From Buxus sempervirens (taxonomy: Eukaryota; Streptophyta; Magnoliopsida; Buxales; Buxaceae), in contig OX387182.1 in assembly GCA_947561395.2 (NCBI GenBank), forward strand, positions 41,161,949-41,225,948: 64,000 nt of DNA, written 5' to 3'. Under the pieces are notes generated by a model. The model was not told the origin of the DNA. It was given only the letters and a program-made list of their open reading frames with translations, and ran no database searches. A program made the translations under genes and the position numbers. Shown piece by piece: positions 1 through 10,390 of this stretch (position 1 is the stretch's first letter; every line of letters starts with the position of its first letter).

Positions 1-797
1 TCATTCTAGTGGCAATTGATTATTTCACAAAATGGGTTGAAGCTGCTTCATATGCAAATATCACAGGAAACCATGTTCTTAAGTTTCTGAAGCACAACAT
101 AATTTGTCGCTACGGGTTGCCAAAAGCCATAGTTTCAGACAATGCTTCAAATATTAAGAACAAGGATATGAAGGAGATGTGTGAGCAGTTTCAGATAACT
201 CATCACAAATCCACCCTTTACAGGCCAAAGATGAATAGAGCAGTAGAAGCGGCAAATAAGAATATAAAGAAAATAATCCAGAAGATGGTGGTAAGCTATA
301 GAGATTGGCACGAGATGTTGCCATTTGCTCTCCATGCTTACAGAACCTCGATCCGAACTTCTACTGGGGCAACGCCGTATTCCTTGGTTTATGGAACAGA
401 GGCCGTCTTACCTGTTGAGGTAGAAATCCCTTCATTAAGAGTGCTTATGGAAACAGAGCTTGAAGAGGCTGAATGGGTTCAGTCTAGATATGAGCAACTT
501 AATCTGATAGAAGAAAAGCGGTTGAATGCGCTTTGCCACGGTCAACTGTATCAGAGGAGAATGGCCAGAGCCTACAACAAGAAAGTAAAGCCCAGAGCTT
601 TCCAAGTGGGTAATCTAGTCTTAAAGAAGATATTACCATTTCTGGAAGACCCTCGTGGAAAGTTTAAGCCAAATTGGGAGGGACCTTATGTAGTAAAGAA
701 GATCTTGTCAGGAGGCGCTCTTATCTTGACAGAAATGGATGGGACAGATTTTCCTGAGCCAATCAACTCCGATGCGGTCAAACAATATTTCCCTTGA
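1..797 (+). CDS. pol: pol 3' end of element A: integrase catalytic core and C-terminal domain (partial)
   Basis: The reading frame enters from the left edge and ends at TGA 795-797. It encodes the second half of a retroviral-type integrase. The first visible block is the DYFTKWVEA segment of the core. The second catalytic Asp lies in SDNASN and the Glu in AVEAANKN, 35 residues apart (DD35E). A GPY-type C-terminal module (NWEGPYVVKK) and the ending DAVKQYFP follow. The protein is clearly homologous to the integrase ends of B, C and D but carries scattered substitutions, including Arg for Gly just before the AVEAANKN block. The frame is open, with no stop or shift. The first catalytic Asp and the HHCC finger lie outside the window. 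This is an old element fragment, and activity cannot be judged. Confidence 0.93.
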   Translation, partial: ILVAIDYFTKWVEAASYANITGNHVLKFLKHNIICRYGLPKAIVSDNASNIKNKDMKEMCEQFQITHHKSTLYRPKMNRAVEAANKNIKKIIQKMVVSYRDWHEMLPFALHAYRTSIRTSTGATPYSLVYGTEAVLPVEVEIPSLRVLMETELEEAEWVQSRYEQLNLIEEKRLNALCHGQLYQRRMARAYNKKVKPRAFQVGNLVLKKILPFLEDPRGKFKPNWEGPYVVKKILSGGALILTEMDGTDFPEPINSDAVKQYFP

Positions 798-1853
798 AGG
801 AATATCACAAAGAAATGATCCGAGGCCATTTTTCTTCCTCCCTCACAAATTCTAATATCCCTAGATTAAACCAAGTTGAGCCTGTTCGTGTTTTAAAGAA
901 CCCAAACTGGAGCTTACAGTCGCGATTGGGGCAGGGTTAATAGAAAAACAAAAAGGGAAATAGAAAAGAAAGGCCAAAAGAAAAAAAAAAAAAAAAAGAA
1001 GGCCAATATTGGGAATGGGGGGTCGCATCCATTATGACTGTAAGCCCAGTTGTCCCATTTTCAAGATGTTAAAATGTTGAGCCTATAATAACCTTTTTTT
1101 CATAAACCCAACCCAGCCTTCATTTCGTCCTATCGATCAAGTCCTCGGTGATCTGGGTGTATCCCTTCAAGCTCGGGATGTTGAAAGGGCAATGACGGAA
1201 TAAACAAGCCGGTCCTAGTGAAAACCGTAACAGGCACTAGGGGCAATATTGGCAGAAAGAAGGCGAAAGAAAAAAAAAGAGAATAAAAGAAAAGGAAGAA
1301 ACAGGAAAAAGGTCACCAACCGTACTTGGGATACAGATTGAACTAAACCGCCCTTTTTCTACGGTTTTGGCAGAAGGGCTATGCAACTGCATATTGAAGA
1401 CGGTTTTGGCTAAACCGTTCTGAATGCGCGGTTTTGCGCAGCAGAAGTGAATTGAGCAGATTTTATGCACAGGACTGAACCAGTAGGCTGGGGCAGGCCC
1501 CCTGAAAGTGGGAAGGAAACTTGGGGATGAGTCTAAGGGTTCCAAGGGGGACGGATTGGCTTCCTCCTCATTAACTGAAACACCCTTTTTGCCCAAACTT
1601 TCTTCAATTCATCCAACTATATGGGATTAAAGCATGATGGACCAATTTACAATAAAAACACACAAAAATGAAAACTATATTTTGGCCGATGATGAGAAAT
1701 CAGTGACTTTTCATTAAAACTGTCAGTTTTTACAAGCATATGAGAGTTCTGAGGCCAATAGTATAAAAACCTACTTTGTATTCTCTATCTTTCCACTAGT
1801 GGAGTTTCTCTTTGTACAGAGGTATAAAAAAGAAAAAAATACAATAAAAGGGG
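798..1853 (+). other. Element A 3' noncoding region between pol and antisense DUF7745
   Basis: No protein gene is supported. This is the convergent 3' region of pol (+) and DUF7745 (-). It holds a purine-rich tract near 960-1005 and a block at about 1216-1253 (GAAAACCGTAAC, then GGGGCAATATTGGC) that recurs in the same place in C, B and D. It also holds several AACCG/CGGTT words at about 1337-1440, which belong to the motif set of this family. The last 200 bases match the 3' flank of DUF7745 in the other elements. Confidence 0.7.
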
Positions 1854-3152
1854 CTAATCTCTATCCCCTAGCCTTTCCTCAAGCTCTCTGATCCGGGCCG
1901 CCCGAACCGCCACAAGCCTTTCAGCCCCCTCTGCATCTGGGTCACTGAGGAATGAGATGACGTCATCTGAGAGGGTCTGCCTAGTCCTCATATCTCGGAG
2001 CCTGGCCATGGTTTCATCATGCCTACGCCATGCAGCTCTCACCTCGAAGCGACAGGCTTGTATCTGCTCGGATAACCGTCTCTCCAGATCTTCCTTCTCC
2101 AATCTCAAGGTTCGGGCCTCCTCCACCCATATGAGCTGAAGCCGCCTATGAGAAGCCCGCTCGGTCTCCAAGAGGTCCTCATAAGTAGGACACGGGATAG
2201 CAGGAGGATCCGCCGGTATGGAAGCGCAGCTCTGCACCTGCTCTCTAATCCAGAAGATATAGTCCTTCTCATGCAATTTGGAGAAGACAGGACCTCTCAA
2301 GAAGCAGGCCTGCGACCATTCCTTCAATAGGCGGAAGCAGAGGCCCATGGTGGCTGGTGTGAGGGGACCAATGAGTTCTTCATATCCATGAGGCACCAAA
2401 ATCCCTTGAGACTCCTCTCCAAACTGCCGGATGACTCTCAAAGGCAAGTAGAGCAAGGCAGACTTCAAGCCCATAAGCACAGCGAAGTTTTGGTCAGAGA
2501 AGCTGATCACTGTCTCGACGGAGGGCTGATAAGCACCAGGCCATCTCACCTGGTCGTCCTGAAGAGTCCCCAAGAAAGCAAACCATCCCTGTTTGCCGCC
2601 ATGTATATTGGGACACCCCCTGTTGCTCATCAAAACAAGAACGTCCAATCTGGGGAAGAAGTGCCGGGTTATCTCTTCAACCTGACTCAGGTGGTCAAGT
2701 AACCAGAGCTGCACAAAACAGGGAAGCATTTCCAACCTTAGAAAATTTCAACATGGCAATAAAAATTACAATTCAAAGAAAGAGATTCAGATTTTACCTG
2801 AAGTATAGGGGCGCAGGCAAGGAAACTTTTCTGCTTCCTGTGATAGCAGTCAGTCAAGGCCTGGTATATTTCAGCCAGGATCATAGGGGCAAGCCTTTCG
2901 CGCTCCCTAACTTGGCAAATGACTGAAATGAGGGATAAATCAACCTCGCTATCACCTCGGGGGAATAAAAGTTGATTGACCACTATCAATGTCAGAGCAT
3001 TGAACCGGGCCGACTGGTGGGAGCTATTTAACAGCTTCTCAGTCAGAAATGACTTGGATAGGGTCAATAAAGCGTCGGCTTCCCCTAACTCTTTCTTGTT
3101 AATCCCCAAAAAAGTGGAGGCTTCCTTTTTGAAGCTCGGTTTGAGAGGTGGG
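1854..3152 (-). pseudogene. Antisense DUF7745-like gene of element A, 5' end cut off by element C
   Basis: Two exons read on the minus strand: 3152-2798 (the remaining part of exon 1, donor GTAAAAT) and 2708-1854 (after TTGTGCAG). They match the 528-residue product of the intact copies in C and D from the PPLKPSFKKEAS block onward. About 120 N-terminal codons are missing because element C is inserted at 3152/3153. The C-terminal part holds a Glu/Arg/Gln-rich probable coiled coil (around residues RRLQLIWVEEARTLRLEKE). It is about eight residues shorter there than its relatives. The remaining frame has no stop. Recognition as DUF7745 rests on the FRFG...TPT.EE signature seen in the intact copies; the molecular function of that domain is not known to me. 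Confidence 0.85.
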
Positions 3153-5029
3153 TGTGAGACATGGGAAAAATCACCGGAGTGATCATCCCTCCGTCAACAC
3201 ACGGGCTCAACGCAAAAATTGGGAGAGTCGCCACCATTCATGATTTTGGGGTGAGAATGGACACCAAAGAGTTCAAAATAAGCAAAAATAGCCAAAAGAC
3301 AAATTCTAGGATAAAAATAATCCTACTTGAAAATCAAATCCAGAGATGGGTAAGGGGATTAGATTATGAACGGGGGAAGGTGTTAGGCACCCCCATTCAT
3401 CCACACGAAGTGGTTGCCAAGTGTATGTTCATGCTAAAAAGAAAATAAGAAGCTTGCTAAAAATCATGAAAAAGCCTTGAAAAAGGAACAATGTATAATA
3501 TTTTCACATGAAGATCTAAATGGATTTTAGATCCTCTCTTATGTCAATATCACTTCTGGAGTATTTCAAAAGATGGAAATCAAAGTAAAAGTGGCCAAAA
3601 CCAAGTTAAATCAAATCCGGGAAGTTTGGTAAAAAGTATGCTATTTGTCTTGAAATCATTCAAATACAATTTTAAATTGAACTAAACCAAATCCATTTGA
3701 AAGATTAGTGTAAATAAGAGTCTCATGCCAAATTTCACTTCATTCCAATGAAAATCATAGGAGTTATGCTCCTTTGAAGTTGCTGCTGGGGATTTTTAAA
3801 AGTAGTAAGTGGGCAACTTTGGAAAATTGTCTAGAAAAATCCACTACATAGAACTCCGTAAAATTTGGTGTGATTGAAGTCTGTATGGCCATCTTTCCAG
3901 AGAAACTAGCCTTATACAAAAATCCCTTCGGATGTGCCTTGGGTGGTCTCCCGAACAGGCCCTGAAGATCACAGATCTACCCAGAAAAATGCAAATGAGC
4001 AGTTCTGAGTAAATCGGCTACCAATAATTCAAATGGAATCCAAAAATTATGAAACCAACTGGATTTGAAAATAGACTCATAAAGGAGTACTCAGAAACAA
4101 AAATCACTCGAATCGGACTTAAAACGAACACACGGCGGTCCGTCGAAGTGACAAGTTCTGTACTTAGACCTGAACTGTCCACTTAACTTCGACAGAGAAG
4201 AGTCAAAAATCGGCTAGATGAAAATTCATGAAATTTGGTGGACATAAACTAGACAGCCTCACCTTTTCCATGGTTTTGGAATCACCCCAAAATTCATCCG
4301 GATGATGAAGTTACGGGCGTCCGAAGTAAGGGTACAGGTGCTGTCAAGCTAAGCCATTTTTTTGAGTAAAACCAAGTCCGAAAATTGATAAAAATGAAAT
4401 TCGTGCAAGATGAACACAAATACTTTAAAATCATCCGAAAGGCATTCCAGAATTGATTGAGGCCATTTATTTGAGATTTATCACAATAAATGCAATAAAC
4501 CCCAAATATGAGCCTATCCCGCCAAAATAGTGATATGTGTGCAAAAGTGAAAAAAACCAAGCAAGATCCATACACATGCATATAGATTCAACAAAATAGG
4601 TTCTAGCATAGCCTAGGGTTCCGTTCCATTATCGTTTCCCTCTGTTCTCTTTAAGATAATCAAGGGTACTTTGAATATGGAACGGTTTACAATCAATCAA
4701 AAAGGCCTTATGCTACATAGGTTCTAGCACTAGGGTCAATCCCCAGTCTCGTTTCTCCTAGATCCGCCTTCACGTTTTACGGCTAGGGGAGTCTTGAGAT
4801 ACTTTGAGCCGGGGAAGGATTTCCGCACATACAAACAAGGCTTTACACTACAGAAAGGTAGAAGAAGAGATCTAGATCTAGGAATGTAAAGACAGAAAAT
4901 AAAAAGAAAAGTTGAGGCTTACCTGAGTGCTGGAGGCGATTCCACAGCGGTTTTCTTCTTCTCTTGGAGTTCTTCTTTGCGAGAATTCAAAACAAGAGTT
5001 GTGTGCCATTTGCTCAAGGAGGAGGCTCC

Positions 5030-5037
5030 TATTTATA
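5030..5037 (-). promoter_or_regulatory. TATA box of element C LTR
   Basis: TATAAATA in the context CCTATAAATAGG on the minus strand, in the same place in every LTR of the window, about 107 nt before the LTR splice donor. Transcription would start about 25-35 nt downstream. Confidence 0.75.
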
Positions 5038-5197
5038 GGCAAGGGCTAAGGTCATTGGTAGACACAACTTAATGTCTAGAACCCGTCCAGCCTAAACCCT
5101 AAGGTTATTTCCGCGATTTCCCCTCATTTAATGAGGGACATGATGGTAAAAGTGAAAAGCTCTCGGAAAACCCTAATTTTGAGCAAACTTAAGGTAT

Positions 5198-5335
5198 CCA
5201 GTATATCAGACCGGATAACAAAGGGCCTTAAGGTATCCGGTACATGGTACCGGATACGCTAAGGCTCACACGTATCCGGTATGACTATTCGGATACGGGA
5301 AAGGGTACTTGTATCCGGATACTCAATCCGGATAC
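5198..5335. promoter_or_regulatory. TATCCGG/CCGGATA palindrome cluster in U3 of element C
   Basis: Several pairs of TATCCGG and CCGGATA separated by short spacers lie about 170-300 bp upstream of the LTR TATA box. The same cluster is in every B and D LTR. Its regulatory role is inferred from position and repetition. Confidence 0.65.
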
Positions 5336-5425
5336 AGGTAAAAGTTTATTTTCTTCAAATTCTGTGCTGGCTTTCCAGGAGATAATGATTTTTGATGATT
5401 GTTTGTGCAATTTGGGGTGTCTACA

Positions 5426-5438
5426 ACTGCCCCTCTTT
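5426..5438 (-). other. Polypurine tract of element C
   Basis: On the minus strand AAAGAGGGGCAGT directly precedes the LTR start TGTAGACACC. This is the usual position of the plus-strand DNA primer. It is identical in B and D. Confidence 0.85.
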
Positions 5439-6010
5439 GTGGGAGCTGCGAAGCAGTGAGCTGCAAAGAGTAGACAAGCCCAAATTGCATTCCCTTGAGC
5501 ATGAATTGCTCGGTTCAATTCAATTTTTGTAGAAAACAATTTTTGAGTGGAGATTTGCCAAAAAGGCCCTCACTTTATGGGGGCATCTCTCCAAGAGTTC
5601 TTAAATTCCACTGAGCCCTTTGTGGCTGTGAAGTGGATTTTAAGCCCAAAAATAGGATTTTTTGAAAAACTGATTTTTTATGAAACCAAGTTGAAAATTG
5701 AGTGGATATCATCCTTTTGACCAGGCACATTTCCCCAAAGTTGTCCCGAATTCCACAGAGCTCTCGTGGCTGTGAGGTGGATTTCAAGGCAAAAATAGGA
5801 TTTTGAGAAAATAGTAAGAATTATAGCACAAGTTTGCTCTTTCCTTCTCTTTTTTTTTCTTTTCTTCTTTTTTTTTTCCTTTCTTTTTTTCCTTTTTTTT
5901 TTCTTTTTTTTTTCTTTTCATTTCCTTTTTTTTTCTATTTTTTTCTCTTTTTTTTCTCTTTTTTTTTTCTATTTTTTCTGCTTTTTTCTATTTTTTTTTC
6001 TTTTTTTCTT
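5439..6010 (-). other. Element C pre-PPT region with long purine tract
   Basis: Noncoding. From 5439 to about 5830 there are two imperfect copies of a block ending in CTCCACTC; one of them has the near-palindrome CCACGAGAGCTCTGTGG (5753-5769, minus strand). From about 5834 to 6010 the + strand is almost pure pyrimidine, so the element sense strand is a purine tract of about 175 nt. D has both parts in the same order. B has the tract fused to a deletion. Confidence 0.75.
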
Positions 6011-6110
6011 TGGTATCCGGTAAGTGTATCCGGATAATAAAGGGTCTGCGGGTATCCGGCCTGAGTATCCGGATCCCGCAGGTTTACTTAAGTCGCGCAC
6101 GACCGCGACT
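6011..6110 (+). promoter_or_regulatory. Probable promoter of the element C PMD gene
   Basis: Four TATCCGG-type sites at about 6013-6075 are followed by the inverted repeat GTCGCG...CGCGAC (6092-6109). The same order, mirrored, is present in D (60650-60740). It lies upstream of the PMD 5' untranslated exon. I see no clear TATA box here (TTTACTTAAG at best); D has TTTTATAAG at the equivalent place. Confidence 0.5.
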
Positions 6111-7290
6111 TTTCCTCTTCTTTCTTTTTGCTCCGATTATTCAGACCGGCCCTAAGCTCTCGTCCTCGTCCCCGACGACTCGTCTGGCTTTTCCGGCGAT
6201 CTCCAGTAGCTCCGGCAACGTCTATTGCTGCCGGCGGTTGCTCCTTGCTCCGGCAACATTCATTCTTTGCCCATTTACAGCAGCAGTCGAGCCCTAGCTC
6301 GATTTTCTCAGATTCTTCTCGATTTCTCAGCTTGGCATTGGAGGTTCTGCTTTGGCGACCCGTCCCTTGATTCCCCCTTGCAGTTAGGCACTTGATTTCT
6401 CTACTGCTCGTCCAGGTTAGTGAGATTTAAATTTTTCTTTGCAACCCATTGGACGAATTTTAATGCCATGTGTGATTCTTGCAATGTGCTTTAGTGCCAT
6501 ATCCAAGCAATTTTGCCATGCTATGGTGTCTCTTAATTACAGTTAATTGTGGTGAATTGCCCAATTTCTGGCATTTCTGAATTTCTGCCAAGTTTAAGCT
6601 TGAATTTCTGCCAAGTCTGGATTTTTGCCAATTGCCTGAATTTCTGCATTTCCGCCAAGTTTGGATTTCTGCTAATTGCCTGAATTTCTGAATTGATGCT
6701 TTAACAAATCGAATCTCGCAATTGCCTTGGTTGTTTTGGACAAATCATGATGGATTGCAATGCTTTGGACTGCTGATTTTTGGATTGTATGCTGAGAACA
6801 TGATATAATCTTGATCCTGCATTCTAGATGCTTCTGATTCTTCATTGCTGATGCTGCTGTCTTCTTTGCTTGGGATTTTGCCATTTATCTGATCAGACTT
6901 TAATTCATCCGATTGCCTTGATCTCCGATTTGCTGCAAAAAAAATTTTTTTTTTTTGCTTATTGAAGATATTTTTCCCCTGGCCTTACTGATTACATGTT
7001 TCCGAAGGTACTCCCATTTGTTGTGAAAATTTCTCCGACTTCCTGAAATGTCATACCAAATTCGAATTTCTGTTGCCTTTCCTATAACTCCTGTTTTTGA
7101 TCCTTTGGTCTTCACTTTTCCCATATCCTGGAACCACAATATACAGGATATGTTAATTACTATAGGAATCTTTTAGGAAATGTTTCAGGATTAGAAACAG
7201 AAGTATTCCCCACTTCCCAGTAAAAATTCATAATTCATGATAATTTTGAAAAATAACCATGTGAAATTCATAAAACACTTCCCTGTGTAG
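6111..7290 (+). other. PMD 5' untranslated exon and leader intron, element C
   Basis: About 6111-6415 is a C/T-rich exon with repeated CTCCGGC words and no conserved reading frame. It ends CCAG/GTTAG. The intron (6416-7290) is T-rich and ends CCTGTGTAG directly before ATG 7291. The A copy has the same layout: a strong donor CAG/GTAAGT at 40347/40346 and an acceptor CCTGTAG before ATG 39300. Confidence 0.65.
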
Positions 7291-9908
7291 ATGGCTAGGA
7301 GTCGTTCCCGAGTTAGAGAGGAGGCTGACCCAGCTGATCAGCCCTCCAGTTCGCGGGCTCGGACAGAGGCGAGTTCCAGCGCCACTCTGTCGGAGCCGCT
7401 AGATGTCTCCAGAGAGAGCTCTGCTGAGGTAGGCTTTCAAAAAATTTTCTTTCTTTTCTTTCTTCTATTCTCCTTTCCCACACAATCTTCACACTACCCT
7501 TGGATTTTAGCCCGTGGCAGAGGCCGTGGCAGAGGCCGAGGCAGAGCCAGAGATACGGCTCCGGAAGGGGTTGCTGTAGCCCTTGCAGGAGTTCCTGAGG
7601 AGTTGAGGGCCTCTGTGCATGATACAGAGCTCCTCCATGGCTTGGATAGCCATCCTTCTATGTGCATCAGGGCAGATGTGCCGCTTCCCTATCATTCCTC
7701 CCACTTACGAGGTAGCTGGGGCAGATTTAGTGATCTAGCTCAGTCACTTTCTCCAGCACTCAGGCGGGAGTTTGGGAGGTGCCACCTAGACCATTTTCTT
7801 AGCATCCCATCCTTCAGAGCCGACCGTCCACTCATCTTTGCCATGATGGAGAGATACTTTCCAGAGACACAGTCGTTCCACCTGCCGCACGTGGAGCTGG
7901 GGATCCGCCCCTCCGATTTTGTGATGATTACTGGCATTCCTCTGACGGGGCGGACCATCGTCTTGGAGCGGCCTTCTGCGGAGGATATGGGACTTCTCCT
8001 GGGATATCAGGCCCTGCCACCTACTGCTTGGGATGGGCGGAGCGGCCGGCTCTCCATTAGCTGGCTGCGGGAGAGTCTGGCTCGACATTTCGAGGGGAGA
8101 CACAGGACTGTGGCTGTGGATGATGCTGCATTTATTCCTATCTTCCGGCACGTATTCTTGCTGATGCTGGGGAGCTGCTTCTTCTCGGAGGATACTACTG
8201 GTGTCAATCCGCTCTTTTTGGACGCTTTGAGAGATCTCCATCAGACCCGCCAGCTAGCATGGGGTCGGCTCATTTATGGGACCATCTTGGCCGGGCTGTG
8301 CCGAGCGGTTTGAGGCTTAGCATCTCCGAGAGGTGATCGAGTTAGCAGCCGGTTCTTCTGGCAGATTCTACAGGTATTGCATTCATCTGTCTGGTTTAAG
8401 TCCTTAGGCTTTATCTTTTCTTGACTGATTTTTCCTTTGTTAGGTGTTCATGTACACCTACATGACCTTCTTCCGCCCCTCCCCGGTTCCTGAGGTTGCG
8501 GATTTTCCTGTGGCCCTGCGATGGTCGGCCCAGGTTCGAGATGCCGACAGGAGCCAGCCTCGTACTGCCCGGGTGCACTTAGACCGTGCCCGCCGATCTG
8601 ATGTAAGTCCTCTATATATTTTTTCTTTCATTTCTGTTCCTGTATCTTGACTGTATCTGACCACTTTGCTTCCTTGCAGCTCATTCTGTCCCGATTTGAT
8701 GACGTGGATGTTGGGGTGGCTCGTGAGATGGCGGTACAGGACGCCTTTGATAGAGATCGACGACGTCAGCCCTACCAGTGCTTCCTCGGGAGGCTTGGTA
8801 GGGTGATGTACTTAGGAGAGCGCCTGTACTTCCAGCACACCAGCCCACTTCGCATCCCTGTCCCTCCTCCTCCTGTGGGTCCCGACACACTCTTTCCCGG
8901 CTTCGACGTGGATCAGTTTGATCATTTTCTGGATGCAGAGGGGCTCATAGTAGCCGGAGATTACGACGAGTGGTTTCAGAGGGTGTCTATTGGATGCTTG
9001 ATGGATCGACCCACTCGTGCTGGAGTGACTGAGATCGGCGGGATCCGTATCTGGATTCATGAGGACACCGTAAGTCTTATACTCTTTATATTTTCATCCC
9101 TTTTTTTCCTTATGCATTTCTGACCCTTCTTCTGTTCTTGTTGGCAGGTACACGAGCTGAATACCATCCGGGACCGGTTTGAGAGTCAGCGGGCTGCGAT
9201 CGATGATATGATCGCTGAGCACGATGCGGTCGTGGCCCAGCGGGATGCCCGGATTAGGGAGCTAGAGGCCCTGGTTGCTGAGCTTCAGGCTAGACAGGTA
9301 TCTGGCCTTCTTATATTTTCTTTTCTTTCATTTTCCTGTTTCTGCTATTCTGATATGCTTGTTTGACTTGTGCAGGGCCCGGTCCATGATCAGGATGCCT
9401 TCTTTGAGCATGATTTCCTGATTCCTGACCCATCTCCTGCTCGGGCCTCTGATCCCGAGGATGCCCCAGCGGCTGGTCTTGACGAGCCGGATCCTCCTGC
9501 TCCTTCTGCAGACATTCCTGGTACGATCTTCTTTTAATTCTCCTCCTTTATTCTTCCTTATATCTGAATCTTCTGATTTTTCTCTTTTCTGTGGACTCAG
9601 CTACTTCTGATCCTGGCCCCTCTGCTGCTGATGCTGGGCCTTCTGGAGCTGCGGGAGCAGAGGGTGCTTTGGATGAGGACCCAGTTGGGCCGGTTGCTGC
9701 TGAGCCCGAGGCTTCTTCCCCAGATTCTACTCCTGCTCCTCCCCCAGATCTCGAGGATTATTGCTTGGAGTATCATCTTCAGCAGGTGGTGGGTCGGCAT
9801 CCTCGCCATGCAGCCGAGCGGATCCTTGCATACTCTAGAGGCCGAGCACTTTGGGGGAGAGGCCGTAGAGGTGGACGCGGCCGAGGACGCGGGGATGATC
9901 CTGCATAG
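7291..9908 (+). pseudogene. Plant mobile domain (PMD) gene, antisense cargo of element C, decayed
   Basis: Seven coding exons can be traced by homology to the A copy and by GT-AG ends: 7291-7428, 7511-8373, 8444-8602, 8680-9069, 9148-9297, 9376-9520 and 9601-9908. The order is a Ser/Arg-rich N-terminus, a plant mobile domain (signatures such as RPSDF.MITGIPLTG and SWLRESL, in exons 2-4), a coiled coil in exon 5 (IRELEALVAELQ), a Pro/Ala/acid-rich region, and an Arg-Gly-rich tail. Intact length would be about 718 residues. Two lesions are visible. The frame of exon 2 is not met by phase-0 splicing from exon 1, and TGA 8311-8313 stops it where the A copy has a Ser codon. PMD proteins occur as host genes (MAIN/MAIL1 type) and in plant transposons; the role in this element is unknown. 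Confidence 0.8.
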
Positions 9909-10390
9909 GAGTAGATTAGGATTTTTTTCATTTTCATGTATTTATATCATCATCTCTGTACAAAACTTCCAGATATATATGAAAAAACTTTTTATTCATT
10001 CTATCATGTCTTGCACATCTTTTGTTCTCAATTTTATGCAATTATGACATGTAAGCAGGTAAAACAGGTAAAAAATTCGGATTTTTTCATCCTTAGCTCT
10101 TTTTTTGCATTTTTTCTCGGTATCCGGTCTGACATACCGGATACATTGATTGGTCTTTGTATCCGGTATGTCATACCGGATATTCATGGAATCATCTGTA
10201 TCCGGTATACTTATCCGGATATTACTAAAGCCTTTGTATCCGGTCTGAGTTACCGGATACGTTAAAAGATGCTATAAATGCAACCAGTCTCGGGATTTGA
10301 GCATTTTTTTACGAGTTTTTGAGTTTAGAAACCCCCTTTTTCGCCTTTTTCTTCCTCCTCTTGAGTTCTAGCTTGCTCCCGTCAAATCCA
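9909..10390 (+). promoter_or_regulatory. PMD 3' end, TATCCGG cluster and DUF7745 promoter, element C
   Basis: Spacer between the two antisense genes. After the PMD stop it holds T-rich sequence, then several TATCCGG/CCGGATA sites at about 10118-10262, then a TATA box TATAAATG (10273-10280) in the context GCTATAAATGCAACC. The first ATG after it is at 10391, giving a leader of roughly 85 nt. The TATA box is kept in D at 59858-59865. This is the clearest internal promoter in the window. Confidence 0.7.

Larger units (their letters stand above)
3153..5425 (-). repeat. 3' LTR of element C (2273 bp)
   Basis: On the minus strand it starts TGTAGACACC and ends GTCTCACA. It matches the LTRs of B and D along its whole length. 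U3 carries the TATCCGG palindrome cluster (about 5198-5335) and a CCCTCAT/ATGAGGG hairpin. A TATAAATA box, a downstream splice donor (CAG/GTAAGC) and, in U5, the conserved GGTGCCTAACACCTTCCC block near 3370-3400 follow. The PPT abuts its outer U3 end at 5426, which identifies it as a 3' LTR. Confidence 0.95.

Noticed and set aside
5834..6037. Phe-rich open frame
   Set aside because: It is a pyrimidine tract; the same tract varies freely in length in B and D.
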